Of a DNA stretch of 64,000 nucleotides, positions 1-64,000 are shown piece by piece. This DNA comes from Macrostomum hystrix (Eukaryota > Platyhelminthes > Macrostomidae). The notes beneath the pieces were generated by a model, which saw only the letters and a program-made list of their open reading frames with translations, made no database searches and was not told the origin of the DNA. The DNA lies in contig CATNEN010000024.1 of the NCBI GenBank assembly GCA_950097015.1, positions 4,822,501 through 4,886,500 of the forward strand. Direction: 5' to 3'. The translations under genes and the position numbers were made by a program. The number at the start of each line of letters is the position of its first letter. Position 1 is the first letter of the stretch.

Positions 1-548
1 GTGAGAAAATGTATGCAGAACAGCACTACTCCCTTTAACTAACTCCCCTTAGTCTGGCACTCAATCTTTCTTCCTAAGGATTTCTACGAGTCTCTCTTCT
101 TAAATTACCATTTCCTGAACTCAACAACGGGGGGGAGTGGTTCAACTCGATGCATCTCTTGGTCTCTCTATCCTTTGTCGATTTCCTCTTGCCAGTCTCA
201 TTTTCCTGTCCCTTACTCCTACTATTGCTTTTTTGGTTCGATCGGGATTCACTTTTTTGTACAATTGATAAAAGCTGAGCTGCATTTTGGATGGGATAAC
301 GTCTAAAATTTAATTTGCTCGCGCTCACACGCGACAGACAGTCAGTTGGACAGACCAGACAGACAGACAGACAGAAAGACAGACTGTGCGTCCTTTAATG
401 AAAGTAAAAGCAATTGATTGCCCACTGGAAGCAACTCTGCGACTCTAAGTTCTTTCGTTCCAGTCAGCTACACTTCAATCCATCTCATTTCCCAGTCCAA
501 CTCTAGTTTGCTCACTAAACTACCAAACCGATTTATTAAACATTTCAG
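1..548 (+). other. Upstream Nbea intron, 3' part
   Basis: No coding sequence matching the gene is seen before the acceptor at 547-548. A short GACA/CAGA tetranucleotide run lies at about 333-385. The tract before the acceptor is pyrimidine-rich. Small open frames on both strands here have no family resemblance. Confidence 0.7.
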
Positions 549-52478
<51,930 letters not shown>

Positions 52479-53250
52479 ATGTCACACATCGTCATATTCT
52501 ACAACTACTACTTACTGAGCAGACAGACTACTTACATAGCGGTGGCGGGCTGACTTACGCCGCTAATACACGCCTACATTCCTATTGACTAAAACTATTC
52601 GTGTTACCTTTTGTGTTGTTTTTTGTTGCTGTTGTCGTGAGAAATTCTTTTCTATTCATTTTTGTTTCTATTGTTATACTAATCACTTTTTTGTTGGGCT
52701 TTTGTTGTTTCGAAATGAAGATTTTTTGAAGCAGAATAATCTTGAATTGTTTTGTTTTTTTGCGTCTTTTTATTCGGCTAAAATCGGATATGCTATGTAG
52801 TCTTACAGGATTTGTCACTTCAGCATCCAATGAATCGAAAACTCTACGTGAATGTGAAGTGACCAATCTATTTGAGTATAATGTTGAGTTGCCTTTCCTA
52901 TTTACTAAGTTTTGTATCTGTCTCCGTTTTTCTGGTTTCATTTTCTTGGTTAATAATTGATGTCGCCTTCTGGATAGGATGGCGCACTAAACTAACACAA
53001 ACGCCTGCTTTAGATTTACAATGAGGCCTTCTTGTGCACCTCTGTGTTACTCTGTTAATCACCTTAATTAATCTAACATTAAAAAAGAAGTAAGTTTTGC
53101 AGCAACAATTCTAAGGTTTGACTAACTGACTAATTTCTAATTGAATATGTTTTATTACAATAGTCATGTGTTTCTGTGGAAGGCTAATTTCATTCATAAG
53201 CATCCGTGTGCCTCATTGATTTACTTTCCTATCAATCCTATTTAATAAAC
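52479..53250 (+). other. Likely Nbea 3' UTR with poly(A) signal
   Basis: AT-rich noncoding sequence after the stop. The first canonical AATAAA is at 53,244-53,249, and an ATTAAA lies near 53,088. The frames at 52,582-52,960 have no domain. Confidence 0.5.
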
Positions 53251-53756
53251 AAATTTCCTAATCTTAACAGACACAACACTCTGACTCCTGTAGGAGCAGT
53301 AATGAAGACTTAATATTGATTGTTATCCCCAAAATGAAATGCAGGTATGAATGAAATGTATGAATTTATTCAACCTGACCTAGACATCCAGGATTTGACC
53401 TGCGTATCAATTTTCTCACACCTTCCTCTACCGTGTTAGTGTAAATGAAAGTGCTGCGTTTAGTTTATTTGTTAGATCTTTTGTAGCGTATAATTTCTAA
53501 GCTTTCCAAAATACAGTAGAATGTTTCCAGTGCGTTATAAATGTATTGATTTCTTTCCTTCATCATCTCTCCCCGTATTTTGTGCATCTCAGTTTTCACA
53601 TACTCTCTTTAGCTTAAAATTTACTAACTGTTTCTTGACCCAGTGACCAGTCAGCTGTTCATGTTATTTCTTTAATAATCTTCACAGATGTAATGGCTGA
53701 AGAGCACTATGTTTACTTTTTGTTTGTGGTAATGTATCTGAAAGGCAAAAACTACT

Positions 53757-54062
53757 TTGATCGGAAATATCTTATCGCTCATTTCTAAATCATATCTAAA
53801 GTGGATTTTTGTTATTTTTAGTGGTAAAAGTCAGCAATTTTTTCTTTTGTCTCTTAATTATAATACTGACTATAATTCAATAGCGATTCTGTGTTGTCTG
53901 CGCATACATAATGATGGGTGTCAGGCTAGAAAAGTAACTGTTTTCGGAAAACGCACCATTTTTTACTGTCCAGCTTGCCCAAAGAAAGAAAAGTGGCTTG
54001 TTGTATGCGGGTTTTATGTTCGAAAAAAATGCTTATTATACAGGATTTTCAAATATTATTAG
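53757..54062 (+). pseudogene. Possible piggyBac-like transposase C-terminal remnant
   Basis: A 101-codon frame whose second half contains GKRTIFYCPACPKKEKW, resembling the cysteine-rich RxTxYYCPxCP tail of piggyBac-type transposases. The full set of cysteines and the catalytic domain are not visible. Weak call; chance similarity is possible. Confidence 0.2.
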
Positions 54063-54525
54063 GTCATAAACCCTGGAGGCGAGCCGCTTGACTGGTGCGA
54101 CCTGTGCCATTAATTTTTTCTGTCCTTTCCTTTGCAAAACTTTTTATATGTTATAACGCCCACTCTCAAGCTACACGACGACCCTTTGTTTAATCCCACC
54201 TTGAATCCAATTTGTAATGGACAGACGAATCAATAATAAAACCGGCGATAATAAAACGTCGTACTGTTCTATGGTTCGACTAACGCACTTAATCACAAGA
54301 CGCCGACACTTAATGTTAATATTTCCTAGACGTCAGTTTTTTTATTATAGTAAAGCTGCATTCTCCATGAAAGTTCATGACAAATTGGTATGGCACATGG
54401 CGCTAAAAATTGGTGCACTTTCCACAGCTTACAAATGCAAAAAATGTATTTATTGAAAAGGTATTTTACGTAGTGGTAACGAAGCGAAACTTAAATGTGG
54501 CGCAAATTCAAGATCGTATCAGCAT

Positions 54526-54592
54526 TGAAACTGGGGCCGAGCAACTGAAGACTTACTTGCTATTAACAAGCATGCAGAATAGGCCCATTCCA
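54526..54592 (+). repeat. Inverted duplication, left arm
   Basis: Contains GGCCGAGCAACTGAAGACTT and the following ACTTGCT, repeated in inverted orientation at 55,805-55,875 with 27 identical bases in a row and diverged flanks. The segment is coding-like (A-E-Q-L-K-T-Y-L-L in both arms). Confidence 0.8.
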
Positions 54593-55804
54593 AATAAAGC
54601 TGAGGCTGATTTTCTTTCACGAGGTCTACGAAGTCGCAACTGTGCAAATAGTAAGGAATAAATAAATATGGAATGCTCTCACATCCTATTTTTACTCCAC
54701 CCGACACCCGCCCTACCGAGGTCGTTCAAGCTTTAAACTTATCGTCTTTAGAATGGCTAAGTGTACTATGGCTATGGCTAGTGTTGATTGTTATTACTAT
54801 TTTAATTACTGTTACTAAGTTATTACTTTTGATATTAGCTGTATTTATTTGGCTTAATGGTATTAATTGCGATGATAAGTATTTGTTTTGTTAGCATTAA
54901 CAAGCTAAAATGCCTATGTATTTTCAACAATGTGGTGCGAATTCCAATTCTAACAAATGTAGGTAGGCCTAGCTTAATTATTATAGCTTAACAATAAGGG
55001 CTTACTGTTCCTACTAGGCCATACATTGTTGCAATTATTTTGTTTCAAAGACTTAGATGTGTTGATTTTAATATTTAATATTTTCATAAAGACAAAACAT
55101 CATTGATAAATACTGCTTACACCCTATTTTAAGTCGTAATACACATTGAAATATTAAGTAGTCACACATTCACACATTCTAAGTTAGGCCTATGACATGT
55201 AGTAATTTTTATTAGGGCCTATGGGTTTCAGGTCTTTTTGTCTGCTGCCAGTTTGTCTTCTATTAACTTGTCTTTAAAAGAAACTTTAGGAACAAAATTG
55301 TCTGCCATAGGAACAATTGAAACTAAGCCATCTGCTACAGCTTTAATCATCACAAAATAAAGGAGCATATTGATAAAATGTATGTACAATGCACAAGTTC
55401 ATATTGAATCATTGATCAGGTGCTTTTATTTGTTACTTTAGTTTGCAGCACATCTGAACTAGATTTTACTAGCTTTAAAGGCTTCTTCTCACAGCCATGA
55501 AATCAAATTCTGTGTGCAAATTATTGATCCATTCATGAATTTCACTTGCTTACAAATAAGTCAACTCATCTGTTGGCAGACAAGATAGCAGCAGACAAAT
55601 AGACTAGAACCCTTTTTGTAGGATCTAGGCATAGTACATAAATAAAAAAATATTGCTATCAATAGACAATAGACAACATAAATTGTAAACTATCTGATGT
55701 ACTAAAACAGAATGCACTTTAGAATTAAACACATTTGTAGAATGTAAAAACCTGGCCATTGAGACAATATACAGAGTTTAGGGCCTAGCTTATTTGCAAA
55801 TTAT

Positions 55805-55875
55805 ACTATGCTGCGTGCTGCGTGCTTGTTGATCAGCAAGTAAGTCTTCAGTTGCTCGGCCTGCAGTTTCATTGG
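55805..55875 (-). repeat. Inverted duplication, right arm
   Basis: On the minus strand it reads ATG AAA CTG CAG, then the shared segment, then AACAAGCACGCAGCACGCAG before a stop. CTGCAG followed by GCC could be a splice acceptor. It may be a remnant of a duplicated exon; identity unknown. Confidence 0.7.
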
Positions 55876-58440
55876 TAGGCCTAGCCTTTATAAACACAAC
55901 AATGGACTACAACTGACAGCAAAACTACATTATCTTACATATTTCCAGAATAACTTTTTTTGTAATATACCACAATAGGCCTCAAAGAACTAGATTATTT
56001 TTTCATGGACATATGGCCTAAAATATGCTTAGTTTAAAATGGAATTTCAATAGATTTAATCATTCTAACATATAATTGAGCCTTTTATGATTTAATTAAC
56101 CAGATTTATCTCATCAATTATTAATGATTTGAAAAGAAAAGACAAAAATGAATTACTCATGTTGACAACATAGCTATCAGTGTGTCAGCCAAATAAATTA
56201 TAACTGATGTTATGTCTCTAGCACATTTAATTTAGCAAAGTGTTGATCCCACTATACAGATTGTTTTGAAGAAAATAATTATATGCTTACTCTATTTTCC
56301 TCTGCAAATCCCTGTTAATATGCTCATATATAAGCGCATCTAGTGTAACCTCAATTAATTTTTACACATCTGCATCGGCCAATGTTACCTCACTCTCTTT
56401 GACCTATGCCTATATTCAATATGCTTAAAAATGTATCAATGCAGCCTCAATTGAGAGGAAACATGATTGAAGAAAAAAGGAGTAACACAAGTGGGTCTGG
56501 GGTCATAAGATACTACACTGGAGGCCATGAATAGGGTAATGTATCATCAACCAAACAAGAATGTGTATTTTTTTAACTTCAAACCTAAGCTACAGATTTT
56601 CTATTTAAGATATGATGATAAATCAAAAGCCAAGTTATAGAAAACAGTTACATCTTTCTAAAAAGTATCTGCTATTGCTATTTTATCAAATAGAAAAAAA
56701 GTTATTCCTGCTTTTTATCTAAAACTGAACAATGATTTTCATGTATCTTCAAACCAAACAGAGAAGTTGATGTTTGGTTTTACAATTTGAGTGAGAGGTT
56801 TAATCTTATTTTAAGGAGTGAACTATCATGAATTATGTAATTTTAAAGCATTTTTCATGCTCTATAAATAACTACATTTACGGTCATTTAATTGGCAAGC
56901 AACCACATACAATCTTCGTCTAAAGTACATGCTGAAAAATGTTGTTGCTTGTTGTTGTTGAAAAAAGTGTATGCTTTTGCAATAAAAATTTCTACTGAAA
57001 CATCAATATCTTTCTTTCCTCTTAATGCTTCATTGCACATCATGCCTCAGCTTGTAGATAATTTCTTCAACTTTCAAATTAGTTGTTCTGTGAAACACAA
57101 TAGCTTGTTTCTGTCTTGCACGAGACCAAGGAAGAAGTCAAAATTCTTGTTCAGTTTTGAAGATACACTGTTCAGTTGATGATACATTACCCTAGCCTTC
57201 TTTGAATTGCAACAATATTTGCAACAAAAATATAAACTTTCTTATTTTACTTAATTTTAAATTATGTTTTTATTGGTTCTGAATGCAATACAAATTAAAC
57301 AATTGACTTTAATTGACTCACATCCCTACCTAGTTCATATATATTTAGCATTCATGACAATTTCTGTACACTTTATATATATATATGCATCTAAAATTTA
57401 TATTGTAGCAGAAAGAATCTGATTTCATGTGTAATTGTACAAAGTAGTCCATTAGTCCATTAAGTACATTAATATTATTTAATTTAGCTAGTGAAGTACC
57501 ATCATGAAGAGTAGACAGAAATTTTGTACAAATATAAATTGTACATGAATTCTATATATTTTTTCGGTCCAATGGGCAGTTATACCTCTGAACATTTGAA
57601 CTAAATATGGATGAGTTTTTTTCTGTTTTAATCTGTTGCTGTTCATTGTACTCCATTGCTGTGTTTACATTAAACAAAGCTTAGCTAACTATATTTCATT
57701 ATTTTTTACTTTAATATTTGCTTTAAAAATTTATCAAGTTCAAACTAATAGCCATATACAGTATATGGTGATTATTTTTAATGACTTGAAAGAATATACA
57801 TAAAAGTACATAGCTAAGTACTTTTTGGCATAAAACTAATGCCAGGTTTTTTCCTCATTAGGTAGATTTTCGCCAACACTATTTCATTATTTCAAAATTT
57901 GATAGGCTACAGCATCAGTTGAACAGTGAGCATACAAGTGAGCATATTCTCATTAATTGTAAGGTTCTTATTCCACTGTTCCATTTTCACCAACACAGGT
58001 GTCACTAGGTTTGCTCATGCATATAATCATAATTAATTTTTGCTCTAACTGAAATCATGTGTACTAAATGACAATTATGAATTTATGCATTATGCACATT
58101 TTATTTTCGCTAAGCATGTACTTTTTCTATATTTAACTCTCTCTTTTTGTCTTGTGCCCTAGCTTTAAACAATTGACAGACCTGCCCTATACAATTATTA
58201 AACTCACAACTTTCTGCTCATAAATGGCTTCATTCATTGCAGGCTGTTCAAATATGGGACATTTTATGGGACAGTCAATAAATAGCTTCGCGAGAGAACG
58301 GTTTTGAGAGCAATTTTTGCTGGTTTTGTTTAACCAGCTTTGCTGACGTAACACAGGTTAAATTAGTCCAATTCTGGCTCATTTGTGTATAGTGGGCGTG
58401 CTTTAGTCTCATTTTTTCACTTTTTCTGCTGTTGCATTCT

Positions 58441-58917
58441 GCTCTGAATTATTCATAAGAAGTGAGTATTATGTTGGATGGAATATTACTTTCTGCTATT
58501 CGTCAGTCTATTTCCAGTACAGTCGTCTTTGTGTATCCCTTCAAATCCGCAATTCTCTTCACTTATCCCTACTTAATTTATCTTTTTAGTCTTCTTTCCA
58601 AGCGCTGCGTGGGATACGTCGCGCCCAATCTATGCCTAGCGAAGATTATTCACATAATGTGGCTTAGAGTGGGAATTTTTAGTTATTTATTGATAATCCG
58701 AGTGCTGCCATAATTATCCTGCGCTGCGAATTGCATCGCCACAGCCGGCAGTTTCCAGCAGTTGTACAGTTCTGTTATATTGTATATATCTATTCTAGAT
58801 TGTACCTAAACCTTTAACTATTGTAGGCCAGATTTTCTCGACTATTTCACACCGTTTTTATCCTTCATTAAAAATATGGATAGCTCTCTTAAAAGGTTAG
58901 CTCGCCTTCAAAAGCAA
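58441..58917 (+). other. Upstream flank of the OATP gene
   Basis: GC content rises again. The 83-codon frame at 58,462-58,713 is hydrophobic but matches nothing recognised. This could hold the OATP promoter or a noncoding 5' exon; no decisive signal is seen. Confidence 0.35.
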
Positions 58918-59390
58918 AAAATCGCCAGACTGAGCATATTCTCACAGATCTCCAGACTGAGCATATTCTCACAGATCTCCAGACTGACTATATTCTCATA
59001 GATCTCCAGACTGAGCATATTCTCATAGATCTCCAGACTGAGCATATTCTTACAGATCTCCAGACTGAGTATATTCTCACAGATCTCCAGACTGAGCATA
59101 TTCTCACAGATCCCCAGACTGAGCATATTCTCATAGATCTCCAGACTGAGCATATTCTTACAGATCTCCAGACTGAGTATATTCTCAGATCCCCAGACTG
59201 TGTATATTCTCATAGATCTCCAGACTGAGCATATTCTTACAGATCTCCAGACTGTGTATATTCTCATAGATCTCCAGACTGAGCATATTCTCATAGATCT
59301 CCAGACTGAGCATATTCTTACAGATCTCCAGACTGAGCATATTCTCACAGATCCCCAGACTGCAGCATATTCTCACAGATTCCCAGAACG
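58918..59390. repeat. 27-bp minisatellite, about 17 copies
   Basis: Units CAGATCTCCAGACTGAGCAT plus ATTCTCA. The 27-bp length opens frames on both strands. It lies 420 bp upstream of the OATP start codon. Confidence 0.95.
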
Positions 59391-59813
59391 CGACTATTAT
59401 TCCGAGGCTGGCTGTGGGCGCGCTGTTCTAAAGCTTTTGAATGCACATTTCCATAAGCTGGCGCTGATGTGTATCTAGGGCAGTTATGTTTTTTTGCTCT
59501 TTTACTTATTATTATATTAATTTCGAGGCTTTTCATATTGGATTATAGGTTATCTAAGTCTAGGTCGAAAAACAGCTTAATGGATTTTTCGCTACACCAA
59601 ACCATGCAGAGAGCCTTTTGCCGTGATTCCATTCGCTGCCTGTGTTAGGAAACATTATCGACTGGACTCTTTCGTGCGTTTCCACTTAGACCTTTCTAGT
59701 TTCTCTCTAGTTGTCCCCTTTCATTCATTGTTTTCCCATATTTCTTGCTCCATCCTTTCTCGCTCGATGGATGAAAGTTGCCAAAATAACTGCCTATCAT
59801 TTTAAGAAGAAAA
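59391..59813 (+). other. OATP 5' flank or leader
   Basis: Unique sequence. CTATCATTTTAAG ends eight bases before the ATG and could be a 3' splice site (cis or spliced leader) or plain leader. Confidence 0.35.
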
Positions 59814-61492
59814 ATGACTTTGCAGTCGTGCAACCAGCCGCATGAGTCTGATCAGCAGCCCGGCAGCCAACGGACCATGAGCAGCGGAGGTCCGGGCCAA
59901 CACGAGGTCGTCGGCGCTTCCGCTGGCGCCGGCGCAGCCTCTTCCGACGCGGAATTGAACGCTGGCTCCGGCGTAGGCAAGGTCGTCGGCCACGTCAGCG
60001 GCGGTGCCCGCGCTCTGTCGCTTGCCTACAAGCCTGACTTGACTGTGCACGCGTCGGCTGTTACCTCAACGCCTAGACGCCCGTGGGGTCATCGGCGAAT
60101 GCACAGCTGTCCTACAGTGCCGCACCAGTTTGGCGCCCTGAGCCTCGTCAGCCTGACTCCCACTGCCGTCTCGCGTTCGCCATCGCTAAAGCAGCACCAC
60201 CAGCGGCATCGCAGGCTTCCATCGGCTCATCTGCCAGCTACTGGCGGCCTTCACGCCGCTGGCGCATCGCCGCCCGGAGTCAGGCGCTCCTCGCTGCCAA
60301 ATCGCGACGAAGACGAGATCGAAGACGAGGAAGAAGACGACGGAGATGATCGGGAGGAGGCGTCGACTGGGCCGGCCAGTGGGGCGGGCGGCACCCAGTG
60401 CGGCTGGCTCTGCTACCAACCCGACTGCCTGCAGCCGCTGGCCAGACCTGTGCCATTCGCAGTCGCCGTCATCGGTTTGTACTTTGTCCAAAGCTTCATA
60501 GTCAGCGGCTATATTAATAGTATCAATACTACCATCGAACTGCGCTACGGATTATCCACAAGAGAGATCGGCTATATCTACGCCTCCTATGAGGTGGCCT
60601 GCATTGTGGCCACATTCTTCATCTCCTACTTTGGTCACGGCCGCAATCGGGCCCAGCTACTTGGCGCCGGCTGTCTAATCATCGCCCTAGGCTACCTGCT
60701 GTTCGCATTTCCTCACTTTCTAGGCAGCTCAATTTCTAATAATGTGCGCAATCTGACAGACACTGGACCTGATGGTCTTTGTTTAAACTCTCTGTCACCG
60801 CCGCTGCCCCTGCCGTCTGTGGAGCTGCGACCAGACTGTAAAGTGCAAAACTCCGCCCTGCTAATACTGTGTATCAGCTTCGCCCTTGTTGGCCTTGGCG
60901 CTAGCCCAGTGTACATTCTGGCGCCAACTTACCTGTGGGACAATGTTCCCCAGTACAGTTATCCCGTGTACGCCGCCTCTCTGCATATCACCAGCGCACT
61001 GGGGCCCGCCTGCGGATTCCTTGGCGGCGCTGTCTTCCTCTCGATGTACGTCAATTTTCCGCTTGAGCCGCCGGAGAATCTGCACTCCAGTCATCCGCTG
61101 TGGGCCGGCGCCTGGTGGATGGGATTCCTAGTGTTTGCCGGCTTAGCTGTACTAGTGGCTATTCCCCTGATGGCGTTTCCATCAGCTCTGCCGCAACGCT
61201 CCGTCCAGCGGCGGCGGGATCAGCCCGGCGATGTTGTTAAAGTGGAGATGCGCCGTCCGGATGATGGCGACTCGCCGGCCACAGCGATGACGGCTACGGC
61301 TACGCCGACAGATTTAGAAATGGAAGCTATTGAAGTGTCACAGCCTGGCAATGTCAGAGGTATTCGCAGCGTTGAGATTGTCATGCTTAATCCGGCCAGT
61401 AAGCAGGACAGGACTGCCTCTCTGTCAACTAACGCCTCCACTGGCTCCTCATCTTCCGCCGGCGGTAGAAGCGGCAACGGCGGCAACGGCGG
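59814..61492 (+). CDS. SLCO/OATP organic anion transporter, first coding exon (TM1-TM6)
   Basis: Membrane transporter of the organic anion transporting polypeptide family (MFS type). About 195 residues of low-complexity N-terminal tail with an acidic run (residues 164-181) precede CGWLCYQPDCLQ at 196. Six membrane segments follow at about 214-235, 251-274, 282-304, 348-370, 387-412 and 433-458, with family features SGYINSINTTIELRYGL, ASYEVACIVATFFISYFG, APTYLWDN and WAGAWWMGFLVFAGL. N313 (NLT) is a glycosylation sequon in the TM3-4 loop. OATPs have 12 segments, so only half is here. The apparent stop TGA at 61,494 lies inside GGGTGAGC, a strong donor; I therefore end the exon at 61,492 (phase 2) and expect more exons to the right. 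The CGW start and long tail suggest the SLCO4/5 branch. ATG 59,814 is the first in frame; M22 is an alternative. Confidence 0.9.
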
Positions 61493-61549
61493 GTGAGCTA
61501 AAGATTGCCAATTGACCGAATTTTTTAAATCCATAATCTACCTAAGTCT

Positions 61550-61555
61550 AATAAA
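61550..61555 (+). terminator. AATAAA after the OATP exon
   Basis: A canonical hexamer 55 bases after the possible stop. If used, it would give a short 560-residue six-helix isoform by intronic polyadenylation; otherwise it is a chance intronic hexamer. Confidence 0.3.
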
Positions 61556-61604
61556 GTGTACATTATGAAAAACATTTCAAATTTCCTACAATATTATGGC
61601 GTTT

Positions 61605-64000
61605 CAATCTCTGATCCCATTGGATTCCACCATATGATCCTATGGGGTTCTATCTGATCCTACGGGATTATACTATCTGATCCTATGGGATTCTACCATC
61701 TGATCCTATGGGATTCTACTATCTGATCCTACGGGATTATACTATCTGATCCTATGGGATTCTACCATCTGATCCTACGGGATTCTACTATCTGATCCTA
61801 CGGGATTATACTATCTGATCCTATGGGATTCTACCATCTGATCCTATGGGATTCTACTATCTGATCCTATGGGATTCTACCATCTGATCCTATGGGATTC
61901 TACTATCTGATCCTACATGATTCTACTATCTGATCCTATGGGATTCTACTAGCTGATCCTACATGATTCTACTATCTGATCCTATGGGATTCTACTAGCT
62001 GATCCTATGGGATTCTACTATCTGATCCTATGGGATTCTACCATCTGATCCTATGGGATTCTACTATCTGATCCTACATGATTCTACTATCTGATCCTAT
62101 GGGATTCTACTAGCTGATCCTACATGATTCTACTATCTGATCCTATGGGATTCCACCATCTGATCCTATGGGATTCTACTATCTGATCCTACGGGATTAT
62201 ACTATCTGATCCTATGGGATTCTACCATCTGATCCTATGGGATTCTACTATCTGATCCTATGGGATTCTACTATCTGATCCTATGGGATTCTACTATCTG
62301 ATCCTACGGGATTATACTATCTGATCCTACGGGATTATACTATCTGATCCTATGGGATTCTACCATCTGATCCTATGGGATTCTACTATCTGATCCTATG
62401 GGATTCTACCATCTGATCCTATGGGATTCTACTATCTGATCCTACATGATTCTACTATCTGATCCTATGGGATTCTACTAGCTGATCCTACATGATTCTA
62501 CTATCTGATCCTATGGGATTCCACCATCTGATCCTATGGGATTCCACCATATGATCCTATGGGGTTCTATCTGATCCTACATGATTCTACTAGCTGATCC
62601 TATGGGATTCTACTATCTGATCCTATGGGGTTCTATCTGATCCTACGGGATTATACTATCTGATCCTATGGGATTCTACCATCTGATCCTATGGGATTCT
62701 ACCATCTGATCCTATGGGATTCTACTATCTGATCCTACATGATTCTACTATCTGATCCTATGGGATTCTACTAGCTGATCCTACATGATTCTACTATCTG
62801 ATCCTATGGGATTCCACCATCTGATCCTATGGGATTCTACTATCTGATCCTACATGATTCTACTATCTGATCCTATGGGATTCTACTAGCTGATCCTACA
62901 TGATTCTACTATCTGATCCTATGGGATTCTACTATCTGATCCTATGGGATTCTACTATCTGATCCTATAGGATTCTACTATCTGATCCTATGGGATTCTA
63001 CTATCTGATCCTATGGGATTCTACCATCTGATCCTATGGGATTCTACTATCTGATCCTACATGATTCTACTATCTGATCCTATGGGATTCTACTATCTGA
63101 TCCTATGGGATTCTACCATCTGATCCTATGGGATTCTACTATCTGATCCTACAGGATTCTACTATCTGATCCTATGGGATTCTACTATCTGATCCTATGG
63201 GATTCTACTATCTGATCCTATGGGATTCTACTATCTGATCCTATGGGAATCTACTATCTGATCCTATGGGATTCTACTATCTGATCCTACAGGATTCTAC
63301 TATCTGATCCTATGGGATTCTACTATCTGATCCTATGGGATTCTATCTGATCCTATGGGATTCTACTATCTGATCCTATGGGATTCTACCATCTGATCCT
63401 ATGGGATTCTACTATCTGATCCTATAGGATTCTACTATCTGATCCTGTGGGATTCTACTAGCTGATCCTATGGGATTCTACTATCTGATCCTATGGGGTT
63501 CTATCTGATCCTACGGGATTATACTATCTGATCCTATGGGATTCTACCATCTGATCCTATGGGATTCTACCATCTGATCCTATGGGATTCTACTATCTGA
63601 TCCTACATGATTCTACTATCTGATCCTATGGGATTCTACTAGCTGATCCTACATGATTCTACTATCTGATCCTATGGGATTCCACCATCTGATCCTATGG
63701 GATTCTACTATCTGATCCTACATGATTCTACTATCTGATCCTATGGGATTCTACTAGCTGATCCTACATGATTCTACTATCTGATCCTATGGGATTCTAC
63801 TAGCTGATCCTATGGGATTCTACTATCTGATCCTATGGGATTCCACCATCTGATCCTATGGGATTCTACTATCTGATCCTACATGATTCTACTATCTGAT
63901 CCTATGGGATTCTACTAGCTGATCCTACATGATTCTACTATCTGATCCTATGGGATTCTACTATCTGATCCTGTGGGATTCTACTAGCTGATCCTATGGG
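61605..64000. repeat. 23-bp minisatellite running off the right edge, over 100 copies
   Basis: Units TCTGATCCTATGGGATTCTA plus CTA, with ACATGATT, ACGGGATTATA and CTAGCTGATCC variants arranged in repeating blocks of several units. It lies in the presumed first intron of the OATP gene, starting about 110 bp after the donor. Confidence 0.97.

Larger units (their letters stand above)
53251..58440. other. AT-rich intergenic region between Nbea and the OATP gene
   Basis: About 5 kb of unique AT-rich DNA without minisatellites, unlike the rest of the window. It contains the possible transposase remnant near 53,757-54,060 and the inverted duplication near 54,526 and 55,805. Several frames of 60-100 codons have no recognisable domain. 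Confidence 0.5.

Noticed and set aside
56892-58713. Frames of 83-95 codons in the AT-rich region as genes
   Set aside because: No domain, no codon bias and no flanking signals. Such frames are expected by chance.
59802-60491. Minus-strand frames of 82-101 codons opposite the OATP exon
   Set aside because: They are shadows of the GC-rich low-complexity N-terminal tail.
61605-64000. CRISPR array (regular direct repeats)
   Set aside because: Units are contiguous without unique spacers, and the context is a eukaryotic gene. The same applies to all other arrays in the window.

Overview
The window is metazoan nuclear DNA. It holds large spliced genes with GT-AG introns, the standard genetic code, a neurobeachin-family BEACH gene, a nested Mab-21 gene and an OATP-type transporter. 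The neurobeachin and Mab-21 proteins align well with vertebrate relatives. Degenerate tRNA-derived SINEs and a very high minisatellite load are compatible with a spiralian such as a flatworm, mollusc or annelid, but I cannot fix the phylum from this sequence alone.

About 1-53,250 (+ strand) is the 3' four fifths of one gene, the neurobeachin/LRBA/rugose orthologue. I place 22 exons between 549 and 52,478. They splice in frame into 2,031 codons plus a stop: end of the armadillo-like DUF4704 region (549-15,528), linker and DUF1088 region (15,893-23,851), PH-BEACH domain (26,105 to about 38,960), BEACH domain (from about 38,960 to 42,173) and WD40 propeller (47,427-52,478). The N-terminal exons lie left of the window. 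Three frame-preserving microexon candidates (18,793; 20,928; 25,101) and one poly-alanine cassette candidate (43,869) are proposed.

Intron 12 (26,242-38,506) carries on the opposite strand an intronless mab-21-like gene (30,365-31,555), with a CCAAT palindrome upstream and a poly(A) signal downstream. This matches the known nesting of MAB21L1 in NBEA and MAB21L2 in LRBA.

The region 53,250-58,900 is AT-rich and gene-poor, with an inverted duplication and a doubtful transposase remnant. At 59,814-61,492 (+) lies the first coding exon of an SLCO/OATP transporter covering TM1-TM6. It ends at a strong splice donor, so the rest of that gene lies to the right.

The striking non-genic feature is tandem repetition. 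By my own summing of block positions, roughly 23 kb (over a third) of the window is minisatellite arrays with 15-47 bp units. Almost every intron above about 600 bp has its own repeat family, ending within tens to a few hundred bases of intact splice sites. Several arrays appear to be seeded inside transposable elements: a 37-bp array derived from the A-box half of a tRNA-type SINE (4,206-6,015), a 20-bp array inside a SINE (52,140-52,250) and a 15-bp-type array inside a hAT-like MITE (34,165-34,692). I found no CRISPR array, operon or functional tRNA gene.
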